DNA of 64,000 nucleotides from Haplosporangium gracile (taxonomy: Eukaryota > Mortierellomycota > Mortierellomycetes > Mortierellales > Mortierellaceae). The notes beneath the pieces were generated by a model that did not search any database, was not told the DNA's origin, and was given only the letters and a program-made list of their open reading frames with translations. Each line of letters starts with the position of its first letter. Within the stretch, counting starts at the first letter, position 1. The stretch lies in contig JAAAUF010000011.1 of NCBI GenBank assembly GCA_015499985.1, forward strand, positions 58,351 to 122,350. The letters run 5' to 3'. This document shows, piece by piece, positions 10,460-22,827 of the stretch. Made by a program: the position numbers and the translations under genes.

Positions 10460-13400
10460 TTACTGGTCTCCAGTAAGGATCTCCTCGTCCTCGTCCATCA
10501 AACGGACAATCTTGATGTAGTTGCCAAATCCAATGACAATATCTTTCAACTCGGGTCCCTTGGCCGAGTCCATAGATTCCCAAGTCTCCACTTCGGCCTC
10601 ACGCGAAGAAGATCCACGCAAAATCGCATGGATAAGCCTCGTCTCCACAAACGGCAACAACATCGACTCTGAATCCTCATCATCCGCAACTCCCCCAATT
10701 CTGAAGTCGCCCCAGCTGTCATCGCTCCCGCCAACGCCCGACATTGTCGGATACAGCGACTGGCCGTATTCTGGTTGCTGACCTGAGGGCGACAGGCGCG
10801 CGAGTCCAGTCGTGAACACATATCCTTGCTGGCTACCCTGATTTGTAAATGATCCTGGTCGACGTTGGATCTTAGGGCGAGTCTGACCACTACTGCCATC
10901 CTGCTGACCAAACTCCATGTCTGAAGCCGAGTGCGGTCCGTGCTGCTGATTAAGCGCAACCTGTGTGGCGATTCCGGACCCATTGGAGACGACGGTGATA
11001 GTTCCCGGTGTGACTGCATTGAACACATCTGCAGCCATTGACGGCCTCCGAGTCATGTCAAGGTGGGATCGAGCTGAGAGCGAAGGGCGTCTCTGGTGAG
11101 GAGGTTGCAGATTGATGGCTCGGATCGTCAGGTCCAGACCCCACACGCCGGGAGTTTTGAAGATGCATTGATAAAGGTCTGCCTCCCAAAGCTCCCACCC
11201 GCGCTTTGTTGGATGACCGCCAGATGTTGCTTGTCTGTCCTGTACAGCCGCCGCTGATGACAATGCATGGCCCTCGCTCTTCCTCCTACTCCTAATCATG
11301 TTACCGATGGGTCTTGACGTCTCCGCTACCGAAACATGAGATTGCTTGGGAGGTGTGTTGAGTTGAGTTGTATGGGTTGTAGTGGATTCCGTCCGGCGAA
11401 CGCCATAAAGCCGCGAGTTGCTGACCGTCATGCTGCGGCCTCCTCGCTGCTTCATGAAACCCACCAGCCTTGGCGCAGGCAATGATGAACTGAGCATGCC
11501 CAAGATATCCAGGACGCCGCCTTGGTTGCTCTTCCATTCCCGAGAGCCATTAGATCGTATCCGATCCTGAGCCTGACCGTACTTGGCTCCGTCGTAGTCT
11601 GCAAAGTACTCGTGGCCGCTTTGAGTCGGATGACAGAGCGGAGTTGGTTGACCTAGAGGAGTCGGCAAGGCCATCAGGCCCTCCCATTCCACCAGCCACA
11701 CCATAACAGCTTCATCCACCCCACTCGAAATCACCAACCAAACCCGAGGCGCAGGCTCTCCAGTCAGCCCATCCTCAAGTTCTAAGGCATGGAAGCAAAT
11801 CTTTGTGATAGCGCCTTGGTGAGACGGCTGGTGGTTGTCGGGCTCCCCTTGAGAAAATCTCCTGTCAAGGTGCTTGGACGGCCCGTTGGGAGCCGATGCC
11901 CTCGGTACCGTCGATCCTCGAGAGAGTGTCCAGACGAGGTTTCCGTGCTCTAGATCCCAAACCTTGATAGCACCAGTAGAGTATCCCACGGCAACCATAG
12001 GTACCTCAGCATCGAGTGACAATACTGACACACTACCTCCAGCCGTCTGACCAGCATGGCCCCACAGCATGGACCAAATATCAAGCGAGTCATTCTGCCG
12101 GCGGGATATGCTCCAACACTGGATTCCTCCATCTCTTCCTGCCGCGACCATGTATGTCCTCTGGATCAAACCAAGGTCCTGTCTCGTCTTGGGGTCGAGC
12201 TCCACCATGGCCAGTTCCGTAATACCGCCTCGATGCTTTGTTTCAGCCACACACTGCCCTTCACCGTTGACGGGGTTCCACTGCCAGATTTGACCGTCGC
12301 GATAGCCAGCCATCAACGTTAGCCCCTCGCCTAAGAAAGATCCTGCTTCCGGCCGCAAAATAGGCTCCCAAAAGTAAAGACTACAGACTCGCAGCTTAGC
12401 TTGGTCGGTAGTTGTGCTGGGGTCTCGTACCATGCCATGCACTGATCTCAAGGACGGCACTCGACCCATTCTCTGCTCGCTGTACCTATGAGCGACCTGA
12501 TCAACATTCCAAACATGAACAGCGCCATCTGCGTAACCGCCAGCTGCAAAGGTACCAGAGGAGTCGAGCTTTAGGCACTTGAGGGATCCGACTTTGGATC
12601 GTGGGGTCTTGGCTGGCGCGGTAAAAGCAGCAGTCACTCGCACGGTGGGCAGGTTTTTGTTGGATGGCGACGTCTTCAAGCAAACTCCCTCCTCGAGTTT
12701 CGAAAGCGGCATCTCTTGTCCGTGTCCTGCAACCCCACTCCATAAAAGAACAGAGCCATCCATGCTGGAGGTTAAGATGAGCCCCTGATCTGGCGAAACA
12801 TCCATCTGATCAATATCAGTCTTGTGGCCTCGCTGGTACAACGTTTCTACTGATCCTGGGAGAGGTGAGCATGCTCCTGGATCCTGTCCGAGCTCTTTTG
12901 CTTCTTGCGCCAAAAGCTCCTCCATCATGAGTTTCCGCTTCGACTGATAATCTCCCGGCAGCACAATAAATGGGAAACTCCATTGCAGATCGACCAGCAA
13001 CTTGCGCTGTGGACTCAGAAGATACGAGAGCAACAGAAGGATAGATGCAGCCAAAGTGATCGACGGAATGACAAAGACGCGAATAAGCCAATACGCAAAC
13101 AGGCAGACGAATACCAAGGTCTCCCAGAGGAACTTGAAATGGCGACGTGGATCTAATTGGCTGGCGTGCATTTGGGAGGTCTTGGAGCCCTGTTTTGATC
13201 CGGTTTGTGCCTCCTCGGACGCACCCTGTTGGCTGTCGCAATTGTCGAGCTCAAAGACGTCTATCTTGGTGTAGCATGGGATGTCATGTGTTCCATTCAG
13301 TGGCCTCCACAATGCTAAAACTGCAGGTGGCTCAATCTCCAAATATCCTCCTTGTCTCTCTGGATCGATCATGGTCCAAAACTCCGATGAGGCCTCGGAA

Positions 13401-16079
13401 GGTATGATGCGCCAGTATGACTCCGTAACCGTCATTGTTGGTGTTGACTGATTGGTGGTCCCGTAAATATATCCAAGGTACGCCATCACTCCCACCAACT
13501 AAGCAATTCCGGATAATATGAGTTAGATACATAAGCTAACTACGCATGGTGGAAGCAGTGAGGGCCAATTCGATTTGCCAAAACTTACAATGACGGATGT
13601 GAAGATGCGTCCTTTCCTGTTTTTGTTTCCGAGTTTATCGTGAGCTCGCGAGTCCTCGTCACTATGAAGCGATTCAGTGCTATCTTTCCTGCGGTGTTTG
13701 CTGTCGTTTCCTTCGTGCATGGATATCCCGTTTGTCGCATGAATTCCACCAAAGCGTGTTGCCATCTCGTTGTCGCCAGGGAAGAGACTTGACTTGGTGG
13801 CAGAGTGGCGGGAGCCAAAGGGATAACGCGAGTATGGAGCAGCAGACCGTCCCAGATCCGACAGCTCCAAACGACGAATATCGATCGAAATGACGGTAAT
13901 GAAAAAAGTCATTTGAAGGAGATAGTCCATAATGACAGCGGCAATGGCGAACGTACAGAACTCTTGTACTGCAGGGATCGTCGTCATAGCGCCAATGATC
14001 AACAGGCAGAGTTCGGCAAACAGAGTCAGTGTGATAGAGACTCCGACTGTGCTCAATCCACGTCCTACACGCTCCTTGACGGGCAAGTCCATTGATGTTT
14101 CCACGACAGCATGGACCAAAATGTTGATGTTTTCGACGCCAACAACAATAATCATAAACGGCAAGATCTCCCTAATAGAACGTAAGCAAGCAGGGATAAG
14201 TTGTCTGCACAATTTTCAGTAGATTATTCCATTAGTCACATAGAATTCACAGCCTGTAGGTGCGCCCTTACCATGGCATCAGGGTCAAAGTTACTCCAAA
14301 CACCGAACAAAGACCGATCGACATGAGGAGGGAAACAAAGACGGTGGCGACAGCGGCAATACCGAGACCATATTTGGACTTGACCAAATCCACACGACCG
14401 ACAGAGAGGGAGATGTAAAGGAACATCACAAAGTAGGCCATGCCCAGCAGCCAGTATTCGGCCGAAATGTTGGTACGAGGCTGGGCATGTTCCTGAGGTA
14501 GATTTTGGTAGGGATAGATGAAGGGTAGGGATTGTAAGTTGAGTTTACAGAAACAGTTGTCTTCTCGAAAGGAAATCTGACCCACCTCCATGAACCTAAA
14601 TAAGGCAGGGCAAATAGTAACACAAACGACAACAAATAATAAAACAGCAACAAGTACGAACGAACAACAACAACAACAACAACAACAACAAAACAATCGG
14701 TTGTAGTGCATGGCTGGCAAGCATACCTCAGAGACAAGTCGGCGCGAACCGCTCTGATCGGTTTCTTGTACTGGAAGAGCTCTGACAAGAAATTGAGAGA
14801 GTGAATCGGGAATAGAATCCCCGCTTGATGGTACATCCGTGATATCAATGTCGGCATCCTGTTCTTCCTGTTCTTCTGTCCCTTCTTCTGCGGAAAGGAG
14901 GCTGTTGTCTTTCTCGGATGTAATTGGGATGTGATGGAGTAGGCGGGCTTGAGCTTTCTTGGTCCGTTCCGCTTGGAGTTCGATTTGGAGTTGCTTAAAG
15001 ATGAGGCGCCAGATTTGGCGGACGTCCAATGGGTCATGGTGTGTCCTGCCTGTGCCTGTCATGTCCGTAGCCAAAAAGTCATCATAGTGTCCAGTAGGTG
15101 CTTGTACGCCCAAGTCCCCACGCAGGAAAAATGTAATGACCAAGGAGAGTGATCGATGGTCTGGTGACAGATCCTTGTCAAGGGACAATCCTCCGAATAG
15201 CGAGTTCAAGGACGACTTGTGCCGATACTGTTCCAGGGTGCCGTCAAGGTCAATGTCGGAGCCTACATGGGTAGGATCATCGTTCCGGTAAATCAATGGA
15301 GAATGGACAAGGCACCTTCGTCCAGAGTCCTGCGACTGCTCGGCAGTAGAATCCACGTCTTCTGGTCGACTTGAAGATGCTGCTGGATCCAATAGACAGA
15401 TATCCCTCAAAGTAATAAGTCGAGGTAGTGTTGTTGATTGATGACGGCTAGATTTGTCGTCCTCCTGGGGTGGGTATTGAACGGCAATGTTCTGTATCCG
15501 CTCCTGGATCTTTGTAGTAAAGGCAAAAAGGTCTGCCTCAGACCAAGGTGTGTTTGCTGAGTCTTGTTCTGCAGAGCTGTTGTTGTCCAAGTCTAAGGCC
15601 CCATTTGTATAGTGTTGAAAGGGATGATCGGTCGCGTTGATGATGACTGGGGCGAGGTAGTGGAGGGGATCAGGAGAAGGGAGACTCCTGCTGAAGGCTC
15701 TGGGGTCCTGACTCCATGTAGGGGCGACGACTGACTTTGCCCAGAAGGTGTCGAGGTTAGCCTCTTGGTGGCGAGCAGTGAAACTGTCCGATAGGGTGAT
15801 GTCGTGCTCAGTGGTGGCGGCTATTGCAGATCGGTGGCGTGCATATGCGGACGAGTTGTAGGAGGTGACAATTCCTGGGTAAGCGATCATGCCGACAAAG
15901 ACGATGACGAGGACCATGACAGTGGCCTGGTTGGAGGCACAAACTCTGCCATGGTGATAGAAGGCATGGGCGAGCAGGTCGTTGTATTTGCGCAGGGTGG
16001 GGTTCGAGTGGAGGGAGAATGTCACTGCGACAAAGGAGACCAGGGAGGCGACGCCCGGGATGCGAGACAGTGCCGACAT
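10460..16079 (-). CDS. SCAP: SREBP cleavage-activating protein (SCAP) homologue
   Basis: Exons 16079-14727, 14492-14272, 14171-13589 and 13498-10460 join in phase to 1,731 aa, longer than animal SCAP (about 1,280 aa). The first membrane span is near residue 10 and another near 50. A long luminal, Ser/Asp-rich loop fills most of exon 1. The sterol-sensing domain spans about residues 462-625 and includes YISLS (477-481, at the place of the Insig-binding YIYFS), VDLVKSKYGLGIAAV and EILPFMIIVVGVENINILVH. It ends in SIDIRRLELSDL, whose LELSDL (626-631) matches the MELADL motif that recruits COPII. A final membrane pair lies near 850-885, and WD40 repeats from about 945 to the end (for example SMDGSVLLWSG, YADGAVHVWNVD) would bind SREBP. 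SCAP escorts SREBP from ER to Golgi when sterols or oxygen fall. The conserved trafficking motif supports a working protein; Insig dependence is unknown. Confidence 0.93.
14663..14690. repeat. (CAA)n microsatellite in SCAP intron 1
   Basis: About nine CAA triplets lie inside the 234-bp first intron, which explains a run of Cys codons on the opposite reading; it is not coding. Confidence 0.9.
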
Positions 16080-16957
16080 CGTGGGGGGTGCCCAGCAGTG
16101 TGAAGTTCTGAGAGAGTTGTGGGTGTGTGAAAGTGGAAGAGTGGAGAGCGGGGAGTGGTGGTGGTGAGGAGGAGGGTGGAGGAAGTGTGGAGAGAGGGGA
16201 CGGGAGCGAACCGAGGGGTAAGCAGAAACGAAGGGTGGTGGAGGGGGGATGGCTAGACGAGCATAGCTTGGAGAAAAGGAGCCGAGAAGAGAAGAGGAGA
16301 GGAAAAAAAAGTGGTGGGAAGTATGTAAACAACGAAAACAGCGAAATGAAAGTAAAAAGAGAAAAATGAAAGTAGAAGGCAGGAAGGAGCCAGAAATGGT
16401 TGGGTGTGTACCAGCTGCAAGGTACTCGGTGGGAAAGCGATGAACTATGAAGATGCTCAGTGAGCGATTTCTGATAGTTTTGATGAGGGCCGGAGATGAA
16501 AGCCGACCTGGATTCGACGGAACAGGGCCAGTCAGAGGACGAGGAAATATATCAAGAATCTTCTTCAAATCAGACACGAGCAAGCCGTAGTTGGTGCACT
16601 TCACCATCGCGAACTAGCACAGACATGTTGCATGCATTTCTGTGTACATGCGCACAAACATATCCACTTCAACAAAAACAGCCACAAACAAAAAATATAA
16701 CATCATCAATGTAGACGATGAACTTGTCAACGCGGGCAAAAGGAGAATAGTCTTTGGACGCAAAAAAAAATACACCTCACCGAAAACCCATGCGGGTGCA
16801 TTTCTTGCAACTGAAAACGTCAAGGATCACCGAAAGAAGGGAGCATGGTCTGTGCGATCCAAATGGTGTCTGCAGTTTATATGTTCTTTTTATTGTTTTT
16901 CGTTGGTCAATGTTTGCACTCTGTCTCATTCACTTGCGGTCGAACAATTTTCCCTAT
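16080..16957. other. SCAP upstream region and DUS3 3' flank
   Basis: The SCAP-proximal part (about 16130-16380) is very purine-rich on the plus strand, that is C+T-rich on the SCAP sense strand. No gene seen in the remainder. Confidence 0.5.
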
Positions 16958-19545
16958 TTAACCCTCGACAGTGGTCGAGTTGGCCTTGTGCTTGGGATCA
17001 AAGCGGAAGGCCTCGGGGGCTGGTCCCAGGATCATGTCGCTCAGCTTGATCCAGTCGCTCACATTGGGCGATGCCATCAATGTTTCCAAATCATTGCGTC
17101 CGACAAATGCTGGGGGACGGTCGTTGATCTTCTGAGGCAACACCTCCAACAATCCGACAGGAACATAGCGGTGCAAGAAGCCTAGTCGATAGAACAGAAT
17201 GCAGCGCGATTGTTAGATATAGCGATCTATGCTTACATTTCATCAAGAAACCGAGTAACGCTACAAATGAAACGGGCTCAACTTACTCTGCCACTCCAAC
17301 AAGAAACGTCTTGTTTGGTTGACTCCCTGGGTGTCAGAACCCCAGTGCTCAAGTCCAAAATCGCAGAAGCGCTTCATCATGTCAAAGCGCTCGCCTGATG
17401 AAATATCCCAGTCGCGGTTCGATTTGATCTCCTCAAAAATCCAGGGCTTCATCAAAGCACCACGCGCGATCATGCAGCCATCGACCTTGTGCTCGTTCAA
17501 GTGACGGTAGTAGTCCGAAGGTCCAAGGATATCTCCGTTACCAAAGAGAGGCATGTAGTCATCGTTTCCTAGAATACCACGATCGGTCTGGGCGCATTGG
17601 CTGATGTAGTCCCAGTCTGCAAGCTTAGTGTAACGCTGTTGACGCGATCGTCCGTGAAGAGTTCCGAGAGCAGCACCGAGGTTGTGGAATTGAGGGGTCA
17701 AGTTGACTCCGATTGGCTTCTTGTCGTTAATAGCCATTCTAAACTTGACTGTGACAGGAACATCCAAAACCGACTTCATTCCTGTAACCATCCTTCTTAT
17801 TTTACCAGGAGAGCCCAACAATCCACTGCCAGCACCCTATCGATCATAGCGATATGTGATGATATTTAGCACATGCGATAAATGTAGCTTACACCGACCC
17901 ATGTACAAAGTTTGACAAGAAGCACTTACAGCGTTGAAGACAAGGTCGATGGGGCAGCCCATGTTGAGATCGACAAAGTTAACCTCGGCCACTTGGTTAA
18001 TCATGTCGCAGGCTCTGATAACAACATCAATTTTGTTGCCAGTCAACTGCACTCCGAAAATATCTTCACTCTTATGGCGTCTCAGAAGTGCCAACTCTGC
18101 CTTCTGGCCTTGGACCAAGTTGCTAGCCATTGCCATCTCTCCGCAGGTAATGTCAACTCCGTATTCCTTGCAGATACGACGGAATGGAAGGTTTCCAACT
18201 GTCGTCAAGGGGGCCAAGTAGGTCTTGCCGCGGAAGTCGATCTTCTTCTTTTCTGCTGGGCGCATCTTGACATCAGGTGTATCTGGGTGGCTGACTTCCT
18301 CCTGAACGATAGTTGCCTTTGGCATCTTGATCTCCCTATTCTCCAATTGGGAGAGGTCCTTCTCAGCAGGAGTCTCAGTAGTGGAATCGGCAGCAAGAGT
18401 GCCTTCTTTTGTGGTGTCTGTAGATTCGGTCTTCTTGGCCTGTTCCTTGGCTTGCTCCCTGGATGCCTCAGCCATCTCATCAGCCATCTTCTTCAGGTAT
18501 GCCTCCGATCGCGAGAAGTCAAACTAAAATGAAAGATGCAGTGGAGATGTTAATAGGTGTGATTTCATATAGACTTCGCCCGAATAACATTAAAAAGTCA
18601 TGACCCAAAGTATGTACCTTGAAGGATCGAAGGCTTAAGGTCAAGTCATGGGAAAAGACGTTCATGGTGTTGTTTTCAGCCGCAGCCATCTTTGCCTCGT
18701 CCTTGATAAGCTTGCCATCAGCATCCAAATGAGCGCCCAAATATCTGCACTTGTATCCGTAGTGACACCTAGCGTGGATCATACCATTGTTGGAAAAATC
18801 AGTACCGAGTTTGCTTCAAGTATGAGATGCAATCGCCGTGTCCATTATGAGCAGTACACTTACTCGCCAGTGTTTTCAAAGTTCACGCAGCGGTCGCCAA
18901 TGTCCTTGTCCTTGGCGTCCAGATACTTTTTGACGTCATGGTTAAACTTGCAGCTATTAGCGATAGCGCGGAGTAAATTGGTTGTTAGCACAGCACATCT
19001 ATCATATAGTAATGAATCCGATCGTGAAACATCGAGGTATTTGTTGATTTCTAATCCATACCTGTCGCCCTTGTCGCACTCAACACCTTTAGCGACCTTG
19101 AAGCAGAGCTGAACCTCGTCTTCGATGCGACGCGTCACAACACGATCCTGGTTCTGTCCACCGCCGCGCTTTTTCCTGTTGTTCTTGACATGTTTCTAAT
19201 GACAAGTAAGAAGGATCTCAAGTCAGTTTTGTTCCTGTAAAATATGATCTTGTATGTGCTAGAGTTGACAACTGTGTGTCGTACATCTTTGCGGTCGCGC
19301 TTGTTGTTTTCGTTGACTTCGGGGGTGTTGCTGTCAGCCTCAGTGCGCCCTTGATCACCCTCTGCCTCGATAGCCTCGCTCAGGTGGGCAATGGACTCTT
19401 CCTTGGCGGCTGGCTTGGGGAGAAGGTATTCAGGCTTAATGGGCGAGATTCCCTTTTGGTAGGTTGAAACAGGAGCTGAAGATTCAGCGGCGACGGCTGA
19501 TTCGACTGCAGCGGTTGCAGTTGGTGGCGGAATCTCGGCTGACAT
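16958..19545 (-). CDS. DUS3: tRNA-dihydrouridine(47) synthase [NAD(P)+], DUS3
   Basis: Exons 19545-19285, 19195-19062, 18953-18864, 18768-18618, 18523-17930, 17836-17287 and 17181-16958 give 667 aa, almost exactly the length of yeast Dus3. After a low-complexity N terminus come two CCCH zinc fingers: C-x8-C-x5-C-x3-H near residue 118-139, and C-x8-C-x5-C-x5-H near 155-176. Both are built across intron junctions, which supports the splicing model. The FMN-binding TIM barrel runs from about residue 285, with YLAPLTTVGNLPFRRICKEY, VNFVDLNMGCP carrying the catalytic Cys (about 402), VTVKFRMAIND, LHGRSRQQRYTKLADW and GNGDILGPSDYY. The enzyme reduces uridine 47 of tRNA variable loops using NAD(P)H, and in some fungi and animals also mRNA uridines. 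The start is fixed by MSAEIPPP before an acidic tail. No defect seen. Confidence 0.95.
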
Positions 19546-19853
19546 GGCGTCTCTCTTTCGATGTCGTTGAGAAGTGTGGAAAAAAAAAGTAAAAACGAAG
19601 CCAACAAAAAAAAAAGAAAAAATGTTTACGGCGAAAGAGCAAGAATCATCGGCAGTCACAGAGGCAGGGTTCGATCCGCGTGCTGCACACCTCCTTTCCA
19701 AATCATTAATTTAAATCTTACTCTTCACTCTTTTTTTCATGCTCTCCTTCCTCTTCTCTCACCACCCTTCTTTTGCTTCTCTGTCATTTCATTCGCTCCG
19801 ACTACCCTTCTTCCCTCTTCACCATTTTCCCCCCTCATTGCCCTCTCATAACC
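19546..19853. promoter_or_regulatory. Shared upstream region of DUS3 and the phosphodiesterase gene
   Basis: The two genes diverge with about 308 bp between ATGs. The part next to the plus-strand gene (about 19725-19850) is almost pure C+T on its sense strand. No TATA box was recognised. Confidence 0.55.
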
Positions 19854-21600
19854 ATGTCACGCCGCCAGATTCTCACATTCGCCGCAGCCAGAACCAGCAA
19901 GCTCCCCCTCAGCGTCGGCCACCGGTAACACATATACACAACCTCTTCAACTCTTCGAAACAAAACTGCAGTGCTCTTATAAAAACGATACAAGGGGGAC
20001 CGGCCTTCTTTCCACGACGACAACAAACCATTTTCCTCCTCGCATTGTTACGCCTTTGCATTTTTTAGTGGTGCCTCGGAGCAATGGCCTGAGAACTCCA
20101 TCATCTCCATGGCGCAGGCTATCAAGGATGGAGCCGATGGTCTCGAAGGAGGTAAGACTTTCTTTCTTTTTTTTTTTTTCTTGAAAAATATCCAGCTGGA
20201 CGATCGACATATGAGAAATTGACGCTAGAATGATTTTCCGACATACCCTGTTTTGAATAAAACCCTGACCATTTCTCTTCTTCCCTATAGACCTTCACCT
20301 CACTGCCGACGGCGAGATCATTGTCATGCACGATCCATCTCTCGACAGAACGACCAACGGTACAGGATTGGTCAAAAACCGTCCCTGGTATGGCTACATT
20401 GACGGACTCAAGTCCAAGAAGGAGCCTCATGTCGGAATCCCTCGCTGTGTCGACGTCCTTGCCTTCTTGGCCCAGGACGGCAATGAGAAGGTGTGGTGGA
20501 ACATTGATATCAAGGTGAGTTTAGATCAGTTGAAAATATGAGGATGGGGTTCCCGACTGACTGACTGACTGAACATGCCCAAAAAAAAAGGACACTCATG
20601 ACTAGACCGGGATCAAATCGACTTTTTGGGCTAGTGTATATTTTTTTTCTATTGTCTCACCTCTGTGCTATTGTTGGCATGGGCACCATCCTTCTCCCTC
20701 ATACACTGTACAGGCCCCGACTTGGCGGGATGACGACCCCATGATGAATACTGTCGTCTTCTTTCTCTTATCGCTCAGTTTTTCTATGGAGGAAGTAAAC
20801 GCTCAATTGCGAAAGGGAAATGGAAAGAGTCTGGACCCAGACGCTCATGAAAGAAAACCTATTTTGGCCGCTTACGCACGAACGCGTGTTCATTTTTTAA
20901 TTTGTGGCCAATCGATTAAACCACATGGAGCGCATGGGTACAGACATTGTTAACAGGAGAAAAAAAACTTGAAATATTTACATACAACTTTTACAAAAAA
21001 AAAAAAAAATAGATGAACAACTCGCCATGGTTGCTGGTCCCCAAGTTTGCCAAGCTTATCGAAGACAACTTTCCAGGACGAGACTTTACATCCCAGATTG
21101 TGTTGGGACTCTGGCACCCCAAGTTCCTCGCAGCCGCCGACAAGTACCTCCCCAAGTTCAGTCGCATCCATATCGGGTTTAGTCTCCCCATTGCCCGGGA
21201 ACATTTCCCACCATCGACGGTGGATGGCTACAGTATCAACTTTATGGTCCTCTCTACCCCTGCAGGACGACAGTTTGTCAAAGACATGCAGGCGGCTGGA
21301 AAGCAGATTTTGACCTGGACCGTCAACAACCCTATAGAGGTTCGCGAGGCTGTCAAGATGGGTGTGGACTATATCCTGACGGACCGCACCAAGGTCCTAC
21401 GCAATGTTTTGCATGAGTTTGAGACGTTGGGCAAGGATGGTGTTGAGCAAAAATATGCCGCCGAGGCGTTTGATACCTGGAGCCGGTGGTCCAAATATAC
21501 CTTCTGGAGGACGCTTATCTGGATGTTCCTCATAGTCAAGTTCAACAGCGCTACCAAGCAGCTTGATCCTGAACCTGAGGAGAAGGTCCTCGTCAAGTGA
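19854..21600 (+). CDS. Glycerophosphodiester phosphodiesterase, Pgc1-like
   Basis: Exons 19854-19924, 20069-20151, 20291-20514, 20714-20794 (tentative) and 21013-21600 give 348 aa. The GDPD TIM barrel begins with GHRGASEQWPENSIISM (active-site His and Arg, formed across intron 1). It continues with ADGLEGDLHLTADGEIIVMH and DPSLDRTTNGTG (metal-binding Glu/Asp and second His), WWNIDIK, LGLWHPKF, and ends with TWTVNNPIEVREAVKMGVDY and ILTD. The C terminus has one hydrophobic anchor (FWRTLIWMFLIV) followed by a short tail. Size and tail match yeast Pgc1, which cleaves phosphatidylglycerol at lipid droplets and mitochondria; the exact substrate here is unproven. Exon 4 is the weak point. It supplies WRDDDPM, expected after NIDIK, but then a hydrophobic stretch unlike the family, so its 3' splice could be misplaced. 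Confidence 0.88.
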
Positions 21601-22827
21601 GCTTTGTCAGTAGCATAGAACTCCTAATTATTACTATTATTATTATTTTTTTCTTGATTCGAACCGTGATAAATATTCTGCAATAGTTGACATATGAATA
21701 CAATTTCATTTATTCAAAGCCTTTTGGGATTCGCCTACGAGCTATTGTGTGGCTGTCCAATGCTCCCGTTGGCTTGTCGAGTATCATCCCTACAGCAACC
21801 ATCGAGGGTTAAACTCGTAGAAGCATAACAAAAAGAGGAAACAAATAACTAGAGTTAGAGGTAATACTTTTCCCGATTGAAGCAACTGAACTCGCACCAA
21901 AAGGAAGAGGAAAAGGAAAAGAAAGAATGTCACAATGATAAAGAGGAGGGACGGCTGAATTAAGTTGCAAGCAAAAATCTAGCGACACCACGCCCCTACA
22001 GTTCTCTCTTTGTCATTAACGAGAGAAGCCATAGTTTATGAGAACAAACAAACGATATGTTTCTGTTCCTCATCGAGGGTGGCCCATGCAAACCTGCACC
22101 TCACTGTTCTGTCCTAGACGGATATAACAGGACGGTACTGGAGTTTTTTCTCCCTTCCTCGAAGCTGAAACCCCATCGATATTGACCGTATACGGATGAG
22201 AAGCCTGTTGTCGAATCATGTGTGAATCAGGTGTGGGATAAACGCGAGAAGAGGTACAAAGGACGGCTGAATTAAGTCGCAAGCGAAATCTAGCGACACC
22301 ACGCTCACCACGGTAGCTCTCTTGTCAGTAGCGAGAAGAAACCGTGGTTATAACGAAGACGAGAAAGGACGAATGCTGTCGCTCTGTCTTTCCCATTGAG
22401 GGTGGTTCAAGCAATCAAACATCGTACTTTTGTAAAAACAACGTATGATGCTGACGTTTCCTTTCTTCAAAGGCTAAACCTTTCGATATTGACTAGATAT
22501 GGATGAGGTGCCTTGTCGCTCGTTTAGGTCGTTATCCACCTTGTTGCAGTTTCTTTGTTTCCCTTTGTGCTGACGTGTGTTACCTTTGGCTTTGAGTGGG
22601 GTTTGATGAGATGATGCGGTGGAGTTGATTATGATGTTTGACACACATCCATTTACTTGACGTATATTTCTTTACATCATAATACCCCTTAATCACTCAT
22701 CAACCTCAAGTAAAACCGCATGGTCACACTAAGCCCAACTAATACACCCAAGAACGAAACAACGAATAACGAACAACGATCCACTTAGTCCGCAAACCAA
22801 CGCGATCGACCTCGCAAACTTTATACC
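21601..22827. other. Long non-coding interval with tandem duplication
   Basis: No reading frame looks like protein. The centre is occupied by two diverged copies of a ~312-bp unit (separate entry). The right end, close to the next start codon, has CCACTTAGTCC-type sequence without a clear promoter motif. Confidence 0.55.
21949..22515. repeat. Two diverged ~312-bp direct repeats, possibly structured RNA
   Basis: Both units start GGACGGCTGAATTAAG and share TCTAGCGACACCACGC, GAGGGTGG and TCGATATTGAC with matching order and spacing, while the sequence between is diverged. In each unit a hairpin follows the ACCACGC box. Unit 1 pairs TTCTCTC with GAGAGAA. Unit 2 has an inner stem of the same kind and adds an outer stem pairing CCACGGT with ACCGTGG. 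Conserved islands inside diverged sequence, with stems kept, fit a non-coding RNA or a repeat-borne regulatory block better than neutral DNA. No family recognised; not tRNA, and not convincingly SRP or U3. Confidence 0.6.

Noticed and set aside
16155..16170. Sterol-regulatory-element-like CTCACCACCAC upstream of SCAP
   Set aside because: It departs from the SRE consensus and lies in a low-complexity purine/pyrimidine tract where such matches are expected by chance.
19664..19690. tRNA-like T-loop GGTTCGATCC upstream of DUS3
   Set aside because: The flanking bases do not form a T stem or acceptor stem and no anticodon arm precedes it.
21949..22515. CRISPR-like or SRP/U3 RNA
   Set aside because: Only two long diverged units with no spacers, and the conserved boxes do not match the known SRP or U3 signatures.
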